A stretch of DNA of 58,822 nt, from assembly GCF_004116495.1 (NCBI RefSeq), contig NZ_PDKC01000017.1, positions 1 through 58,822 on the forward strand, given 5' to 3'. This DNA comes from Arcobacter sp. CECT 8985. GTDB lineage: Bacteria; Campylobacterota; Campylobacteria; Campylobacterales; Arcobacteraceae. Below, piece by piece: positions 53,286 to 58,822 of the stretch; position 1 is the first letter of the stretch, and each line of letters opens with the position of its first letter. Both the position numbers and the translations under genes were made by a program. Under the pieces are notes generated by a model. The model had not been told where the DNA came from. It saw only the letters and a list, made by a program, of their open reading frames with translations, and ran no database searches.

Positions 53286-55193
53286 TTATTCAAAAGGTAT
53301 TTTTATAGTAAATCTAACACCGATTTTTTTCATATTTCTTTTGATATTTTCTACTTTAATATCTGCATTAAAATGCTTAGTAATAATTTGTTGAGACATA
53401 TAAAGCCCTATTCCAGTGCCATTATATTTATGTTTTGTGGTAAAGTATGGTTCAAATATTTTATCAATATACTCATCTTTAATTCCACCTGCATTATCAC
53501 TATAATCAAAATATGCAAAATCTTTGCTTTTATATATTTTAAGGTTTATTTGTCTATTTACATCTATTTTATTTAATTTAAAAGCATCCACACTATTATT
53601 AAAAAAGTTCATAAGAACTTGAATAAACTCATTTTCATATCCATTTATAATAACTTCTTCAATATGAGTTGATAACTTAATATTATTTGATTCAAGTTTA
53701 GAACTAATAAGTTTTGATGTTTTTTCATATACATTTTGTAAGTCAAACTTCTCTTGTTTATTTTTATTTTTTAGAAAACCTCTAAAATCATCAATAGTCT
53801 GAGAAAGGTGTTCTGCATTTAAAATTATTGTTTCCAATGATTTATTTTGTGTTTCATCATCTAAAACACCCATTTGTTTTTGAATTTGCATTCCACTTGC
53901 AGAAGTTGTAATAATAGAAAGAGGTTGTCTCCATTGATGAGCAATATTTTCCATCATCTCTCCCATGGCTACCATTTTAGATTGATGCGCTAATAAAATA
54001 TCTTTCTTTTTATTTTTTTCAACCTCTTTATAGATTTTTCTTCTATATTTTAAGAAATATTTTTCTAAATAAGAAGAGATATAAATAGAAATAATAAATA
54101 AAATAATTACAATAAGTAAAGAGAATGTAAGCATTTTATATATATACACTCTATTATTTTCATCTAATTCTTTTTTCTTTTCTTGTATTTTTAAATCAAT
54201 TTTTTTATCATAAAATCCAGAAGCAATTGCAATATTCCATTTGTCAAATCCCTTTACAAAAGTAGTTTTTTGTGCAGGAAGATTTGTTTCTGGCATCACT
54301 GTAGATATATAAGAAAGATATCCTTCTCCTTTTTTTGCAGTTTTTATTATATCTTTTGTGATATATACACCATTTTTATCTTTTAAATTTATTCTATTTT
54401 TTCCTATATATTCTTGTTTTATATGAGATAAATATTTCCCATTATAATCGATAATAAAAACAAACTTGTTTAATCCATATCTTAAATTTTGTACTCGATT
54501 TATTAATTTTTGTTTTATTTTTTTTTCATATTCATAAATGTATTCTCCTGTTCCAATGAATATGTTCAAAGCTTTTAACTCTTTTGCAAAAAAAATCTTA
54601 CGATAGTATTTATTGTCATTTTTATAAGGTAATTTCCAATTATAAGAGATATAACCTTCATGTTTTTCTTTGAGCATATTTATCGTATCACTTAAAAAAT
54701 ATTTACCTGTATTATCTTGAATATTAATAATATTTTTACCTTCAATACTTTTATTAGGTGGATTTAAAAGACTATTACCTTTTAAATCATTTATTATTAT
54801 ATATCCTCTATTATCATTGAATTTTATAACTCTTAAAGAATCTTTGATTAATTTTATTATTTTTTCATGAGAAAGGTTTTGATGTTCTTTATAAATATTC
54901 ATAGCAATTTTAAAAGCTTCATTTGTTCTATTTTTTATTTCAACTTTAATCATTTTTTCTATATTGCTATGTTCAATTTTTAATTGTTCATAAACTCTTA
55001 AAACTTCACTTTTAACTAACTCTTTTTGACTTTTTATATAATCATGTCTTAGATTTTTACTCTCTTTATTAAACTCATCAATATTTGAAAAAACTATAAA
55101 AAGTGTAAAGATTAAAGATATAAAAAGTGTAGCAATTGGCATTACATATTTTATTATTTTTAAAAGTTTATTTTCAGTTGATATTCTTGACAT
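53286..55193 (-). CDS. Cache-domain sensor histidine kinase
   Basis: A 635-residue membrane kinase. Membrane spans at about 14-36 and 352-376 enclose a periplasmic region of about 310 residues with two similar Cache-type units, each with an F-x-DxxGxYLxHxx pattern (around 130-185 and 245-325). The kinase core has phospho-acceptor His419 in NIAHQWRQPLS, N box NFFNNSVDAF, G1 DNAGGI and G2 GTGIGLYMS. There is no HAMP domain and no receiver. The ligand is probably a small organic molecule. No partner regulator is next to it. Confidence 0.93.
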   Translation of the reverse strand: MSRISTENKLLKIIKYVMPIATLFISLIFTLFIVFSNIDEFNKESKNLRHDYIKSQKELVKSEVLRVYEQLKIEHSNIEKMIKVEIKNRTNEAFKIAMNIYKEHQNLSHEKIIKLIKDSLRVIKFNDNRGYIIINDLKGNSLLNPPNKSIEGKNIINIQDNTGKYFLSDTINMLKEKHEGYISYNWKLPYKNDNKYYRKIFFAKELKALNIFIGTGEYIYEYEKKIKQKLINRVQNLRYGLNKFVFIIDYNGKYLSHIKQEYIGKNRINLKDKNGVYITKDIIKTAKKGEGYLSYISTVMPETNLPAQKTTFVKGFDKWNIAIASGFYDKKIDLKIQEKKKELDENNRVYIYKMLTFSLLIVIILFIISIYISSYLEKYFLKYRRKIYKEVEKNKKKDILLAHQSKMVAMGEMMENIAHQWRQPLSIITTSASGMQIQKQMGVLDDETQNKSLETIILNAEHLSQTIDDFRGFLKNKNKQEKFDLQNVYEKTSKLISSKLESNNIKLSTHIEEVIINGYENEFIQVLMNFFNNSVDAFKLNKIDVNRQINLKIYKSKDFAYFDYSDNAGGIKDEYIDKIFEPYFTTKHKYNGTGIGLYMSQQIITKHFNADIKVENIKRNMKKIGVRFTIKIPFE

Positions 55194-55301
55194 AGATTCC
55201 CTCTTAATACGTGAGAGTTATTATATTTTCTATTGTTTAAGATAAGATTAAAATCTACAAAATTTATAAATTTAATATATTTTTTTTATTATTTTAATAT
55301 A

Positions 55302-56321
55302 CTATTTATCTTTATATTCTTTCCATTTTATATCAAAACTAAGATTTTTAAAATTAAATGCGATTTTTTTAACTTGAGAATCCTCTTTAGGTACATAGCC
55401 TTCTAAAATAAGGCAATCATCTTTTTTTGTTAAAAAAGTCTCAATTTGAAATGCTTTGTCCTTAAATAGAGTAACTTGAAACTGCTCTTTAACCAAAGAT
55501 TTTAAATCATTACCTACTTCCAAATATATCTTCTCATTATTTAAAAAGTAATTCTTTTTAAAACTCTCTTCAAAAATCATTCTTCTTACATTTTGATAGT
55601 CTGATAAAATTTCATCTTTATCAAAAATCTTATTATAATAATTATATTTAGAATTTTTTATAGAGAATAAAAATTGGTCTAAAACCTCTGGAACTTCTTC
55701 ATTTAATAATATTTTAGAATTTACTTTTTCACAAAGAGCAAAATATCCCTTTGATATTTGATTTTTAAAATCTAATTTATAATAACTAGAATAGAACTTA
55801 AACTCCACATTTTCATTTATTTGTGAAAACTTTTTTATAAACTCATAACTTTCACAAAGTTTAGTATCATGAAGAGTTGTCTCATCAATAAAAACAACAA
55901 CTTCATATAACAACTCTTTTGGTTCATGTGCTAAAAAGTTTTCATTTTTTACTCTTACAAAAAACTCATCTTTCATATCATGAACAATTGATTCATAAAA
56001 TTTGATAGTATTTTTTAAAAATTTATTTTTTTTATCTCTTTTTCTTGCAATTGCACGTACAATATGTTTTTGATCTTCAAATCTTAATAAGTCAATAAAA
56101 AAATACTCTGCATCTAAATAATCATATATATAGACTCTTTTATTTCCATTTATAATAGGTAAATAAGAGAAAGGAAAATATTCAAATATAATAGAATATA
56201 TTTTTAATTTTCTATCAAAAACTTTTTTTAAAATTTTATTTATTATAAATCTTGTTAGTAAACTCCAAAGAGCAATAATAGCTAAGATTACAAAAAATAT
56301 TGCACTAAAAATAAATCCCAT
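55302..56321 (-). CDS. Unknown membrane-anchored protein
   Basis: A 339-residue protein. An N-terminal membrane helix (IFSAIFFVILAIIALWSLL) is followed by a basic stretch and a large soluble, probably cytoplasmic, domain rich in Phe, Lys and Glu (YLDAEYFFIDLLRFEDQKHIV; later KGYFALCEKVNSKILL). No family recognised. It lies 16 bases downstream of the aldo/keto reductase in the same direction, so the two may be co-transcribed. Confidence 0.65.
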   Translation of the reverse strand: MGFIFSAIFFVILAIIALWSLLTRFIINKILKKVFDRKLKIYSIIFEYFPFSYLPIINGNKRVYIYDYLDAEYFFIDLLRFEDQKHIVRAIARKRDKKNKFLKNTIKFYESIVHDMKDEFFVRVKNENFLAHEPKELLYEVVVFIDETTLHDTKLCESYEFIKKFSQINENVEFKFYSSYYKLDFKNQISKGYFALCEKVNSKILLNEEVPEVLDQFLFSIKNSKYNYYNKIFDKDEILSDYQNVRRMIFEESFKKNYFLNNEKIYLEVGNDLKSLVKEQFQVTLFKDKAFQIETFLTKKDDCLILEGYVPKEDSQVKKIAFNFKNLSFDIKWKEYKDK

Positions 56322-56337
56322 TATATATTGACCTTAA

Positions 56338-57357
56338 TTATCCCATTGGGTATAAAATATCTTTTTGAATATCTTCTATTTTATTAAATAGCTCTTTAGA
56401 GATTTCAAAATCAATAGCTTTTAAAGATTCATCTAATTGATCAATTTTTCTTGCACCAATTATAGTAGAAGCAACAAAATCAAAATGTTTTGAATATGCA
56501 ACAGCAAGTGTTACTGGTGAAATTTCATACTCTTTTGCTAATTGTACATATCTTTTTGTAGCTTCAACAGTTTTTTCATTTACAAATCTTTTAGCTTGTG
56601 CTTGAACTCTTGGATTTTGATGTTTTGCATATGCACTAAATCTACATCCTTCTGGATATAATCCACTATTATACTTACCAGATAAAACTCCTCCACCTAT
56701 TGGTGAATATGGAAGTAGTGAAATATTTTCTTCTTGACAAACTCTTCCTAATTCATCTAAAAATCTTGGATTTAATAAAGAAAAATTATTTTGAATTGAT
56801 TGAAATCTTGCTAAGTTCTTATTTTTTGATGTTTCATTTGCTTTTGTAAGTCCATAAGCACTATCATTTGAAGTACCAATATACCTAACTTTACCCTCTT
56901 TTACTAAATCATCCAAAGCTCTTAAACTCTCTTCAATTGGAACTACTGTATCTGGCCAATGTACTTGATACAAATCAACATAATCTGTTCCTAATCTTTT
57001 TAAACTCCCCTCAATTGCTTTTTTTATATGAAAAGAATCAATTGCAGTAAGTCCATGTCTAATTGGTGGAACAAACCACCCTGAAGCTGCTCCAGCAACT
57101 TTTGTAGCTAAAATTATTGAATCTCTTTGTTTTGTCTTTAACCACTCTCCAACAATTTCTTCTGTTCTTCCCCAATAAGTTGATTTTGGAGGTACAGGAT
57201 AAAGCTCTGCAGTATCAAAAAAGTTTATTCCATTATCATATGCTTTATCCATTATTTTAAAAGCTTCTTCTTTTGTAGTAGTTGTTCCAAATGTCATTGT
57301 TCCTAAACAAATTGGACTAACTCTTAATCCACTCTTACCAATATATCTAAATTTCAT
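56338..57357 (-). CDS. Aldo/keto reductase (Tas/YajO-like)
   Basis: A 339-residue NADPH-dependent TIM-barrel reductase. Catalytic Asp/Tyr region FFDTAELYPVPPKSTYWGRTEEIVG, Lys in LATKVAG and His in VDLYQVHWPD are all present. The substrate is not evident; the insertion after the Tyr resembles the Tas group. Start MKFRYIGKSGLRVSPICLGTM is the usual one. Confidence 0.92.
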   Translation of the reverse strand: MKFRYIGKSGLRVSPICLGTMTFGTTTTKEEAFKIMDKAYDNGINFFDTAELYPVPPKSTYWGRTEEIVGEWLKTKQRDSIILATKVAGAASGWFVPPIRHGLTAIDSFHIKKAIEGSLKRLGTDYVDLYQVHWPDTVVPIEESLRALDDLVKEGKVRYIGTSNDSAYGLTKANETSKNKNLARFQSIQNNFSLLNPRFLDELGRVCQEENISLLPYSPIGGGVLSGKYNSGLYPEGCRFSAYAKHQNPRVQAQAKRFVNEKTVEATKRYVQLAKEYEISPVTLAVAYSKHFDFVASTIIGARKIDQLDESLKAIDFEISKELFNKIEDIQKDILYPMG

Positions 57358-57441
57358 AATATTTTTAACCTTTCATTTGGATTTAAACAAGAGTATAACA
57401 AAAGGTTTCATAAAATAATATAAGAATTTCCTAATTTAGAA

Positions 57442-58413
57442 CTACTCCAAAATACAAATTTGTTTATTTAACATATGAATAATAGTTTTATAAGCAACAA
57501 TGAAAACTACAAACGTCAAAATAAAGATAAATAAATAAGAAAAATATTGATAAATATTCTTTCTAGTTACTTCATACATCAAACTTGTAGCAAGTGTAAT
57601 TGTTGCTAATGGGAAAGTAAAAGCCCACCAAGAAATAAAAAATTTAATTTTTACAAAGTTTTTATACATAAAAAATAATAAAAAAGTAAAAAATAGTCCT
57701 AGATTAAATAGAATCATTGAAAAAAAATCTAATTGCAAAGTCATTTTAAAATAAGCAATCAATCCAACTGAAGGTGGTGCTATTAATATAAAAAGTGTAG
57801 GCATAAACTTAGGTGCAAATTGAGTATGAAAAATTGTTCTATTTAATATAATAGAAAGCATAATTATCCAAAAAAAGATACCAATAGAAAAAAAGAACAT
57901 TAAAAACATATTATCTAAATGTGTAGTTCCAACAACAGGTACTATTAAATTACCAACTATAGGAATAAACCAAGCAGGATTTGAATGTTGAATTTCTAAA
58001 TTATTGTTTATCCAAAACTTTAAAGTATTAAATGTAAAAAAGATATGTAAAAACATACCAATGAAAAACGTAATATTTGAAATTGTTATATCATTATGAT
58101 AAAGTTGAGATACCAACAAAAAAGATATTGAAATTGCTGCAAAAAAGTTTATTCTTATTGGATGTGAGAACTCTTTTTTTACCTCTTCAAAATATAATAT
58201 AGTTTTTATAATATATAAAACAAAAATAGCAATAAATACAATAGTTGTAACTATTTTAAAAAATAGATAAAAATATATATGAATATGAAAAAGTTCACTT
58301 GCTTTTTCATAAACAATTGTCAATCCAGAAAGTCCCATAACAATTGCAAACATCATTACAGGGAAAAAAGCTAATCGATTAGAGGGAATAGCTTTAATAG
58401 ACTCATTACTCAT
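57442..58413 (-). CDS. TehA/SLAC1-family anion channel or transporter
   Basis: A 323-residue membrane protein with about ten spans, the fold of tellurite-resistance TehA and plant SLAC1. Landmarks are NRLAFFPVMMFAIVMGLSGL, PAWFIPIVGNLIVPVVGTTH and FISWWAFTFPLATITLATSLMY. The substrate may be sulfite, C4-dicarboxylate or other anions. Divergent from the next small gene. Confidence 0.88.
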   Translation of the reverse strand: MSNESIKAIPSNRLAFFPVMMFAIVMGLSGLTIVYEKASELFHIHIYFYLFFKIVTTIVFIAIFVLYIIKTILYFEEVKKEFSHPIRINFFAAISISFLLVSQLYHNDITISNITFFIGMFLHIFFTFNTLKFWINNNLEIQHSNPAWFIPIVGNLIVPVVGTTHLDNMFLMFFFSIGIFFWIIMLSIILNRTIFHTQFAPKFMPTLFILIAPPSVGLIAYFKMTLQLDFFSMILFNLGLFFTFLLFFMYKNFVKIKFFISWWAFTFPLATITLATSLMYEVTRKNIYQYFSYLFIFILTFVVFIVAYKTIIHMLNKQICILE

Positions 58414-58469
58414 ATAAAATCCTTCTTAAGAAAAATTAATTTATAATTAGCATTTAAAGGAGTAAAAAT

Positions 58470-58676
58470 ATGACAAAAAAAAGAACTATTGACTTATCTA
58501 AACAAAATTTTTCCTATGAAGAAAAAAATCAAACAATAAAGATATTAAACCTAAATCAACAAACTATGAATTTGGAAGTTTCTATCTTTGAAAATAAAGA
58601 ATTCATCAAAAAAACAATCATTGCCTTTGCTCATATACCTAAAAAATTAAAAGCAAAAATTAACCCTTTATGCTAA
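58470..58676 (+). CDS. Small basic unknown protein
   Basis: A 68-residue, Lys/Asn-rich protein preceded by AAAGGAG, a good ribosome site. N-terminal half polar, C-terminal half with FIKKTIIAFAHIPKKLKAKI, a short hydrophobic-basic helix. No family recognised. The rest of the window (58677-58822) is A/T-rich and shows nothing else. Confidence 0.6.
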   Translation: MTKKRTIDLSKQNFSYEEKNQTIKILNLNQQTMNLEVSIFENKEFIKKTIIAFAHIPKKLKAKINPLC

Positions 58677-58822
58677 AAAGAAATATAATTATAACTTATT
58701 TTTATTAATTTATCTTTTATCCATTATAAGAAAAAGCTATATAAGTATATTTTATATATATTTGATATTTATTTTTTCACTAAATGGTAATATAAAGTAC
58801 CAATTTTCAGTATCTATAGCTT

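Noticed and set aside
1-58822. CRISPR array, insertion sequence or rRNA operon
   Set aside because: No regularly spaced repeats of the right size, no transposase and no rRNA-like GC-rich blocks were seen.

Overview
The window is AT-rich chromosomal DNA of a motile Gram-negative bacterium of the Campylobacterota (Epsilonproteobacteria), most like the Arcobacter group. This is inferred from content, not from any database match: a single XerH-type recombinase instead of XerC/XerD, an LptD/LpxD outer-membrane pathway, flagellar-type proteins, very low GC, tightly overlapping operons, and a 6S RNA candidate directly upstream of purD. No transposase, integron, prophage block, CRISPR array, tRNA or rRNA was seen. 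No gene-free stretch reaches 300 bases.

Layout. 1-2284: a truncated Sel1-repeat protein, an unknown single-span membrane protein and a small lipoprotein, all on +. 2308-3422: a perfect palindrome with a 6-base centre followed by xerH; this is a candidate dif site, so the window probably straddles the replication terminus. Gene orientation switches here: + on the left, and an unbroken run on - from 3439 to 23853. 3439-8563: chemotaxis operon cheY-cheA-cheR-cheD-cheB (read on -), without cheW or a receptor. 8644-18232: core genes pnp, a phosphoribosyltransferase, lptD, an RDD membrane protein, purD, 6S RNA, hemD, der and hpf. 18421-23853: ilvB-ilvN-lpxD-ftsK; the ftsK frame has no ATG/GTG/TTG upstream of an internal Met and probably starts at AUA or AUU.

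24005-28222: a flagellin-like protein, ppx/gppA, pssA, a GGDEF cyclase, a predicted HExxH metalloprotease and an overlapping 82-residue protein that looks like the two ends of a flagellar rod protein fused. 28264-31669: a PagL-like lipid A deacylase, a DUF523/TudS-like protein overlapping a TtcA-like tRNA thiolase, a structured leader, and an antiporter-family transporter. 31835-35318: a + strand operon of a small protein, a lipoprotein with a retropepsin-like (zinc protease family) domain, an inactive-transglutaminase/7TM protein and an ATP-grasp ligase; this is the most system-like poorly understood module here. 35336-44454: putA, then livK-H-M-G-F branched-chain amino acid uptake, preceded in the same direction by a ribbon-helix-helix protein and an unknown 220-residue protein. 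Their promoter carries two different sets of direct repeats, one with 11-base and one with 12-base period.

44604-58822: two EamA exporters, an orphan OmpR-type regulator, a small HTH-like protein, moeA, rmuC, an M48 protease, a secreted phospholipase D-type nuclease, a YbgC thioesterase, small unknown proteins, a Cache-domain sensor kinase, an aldo/keto reductase, a TehA/SLAC1 channel and a small unknown ORF. Many gene ends are closed by clear hairpins, several shared by convergent genes. All assignments rest on reading motifs by eye; no alignment, HMM or folding program was run.
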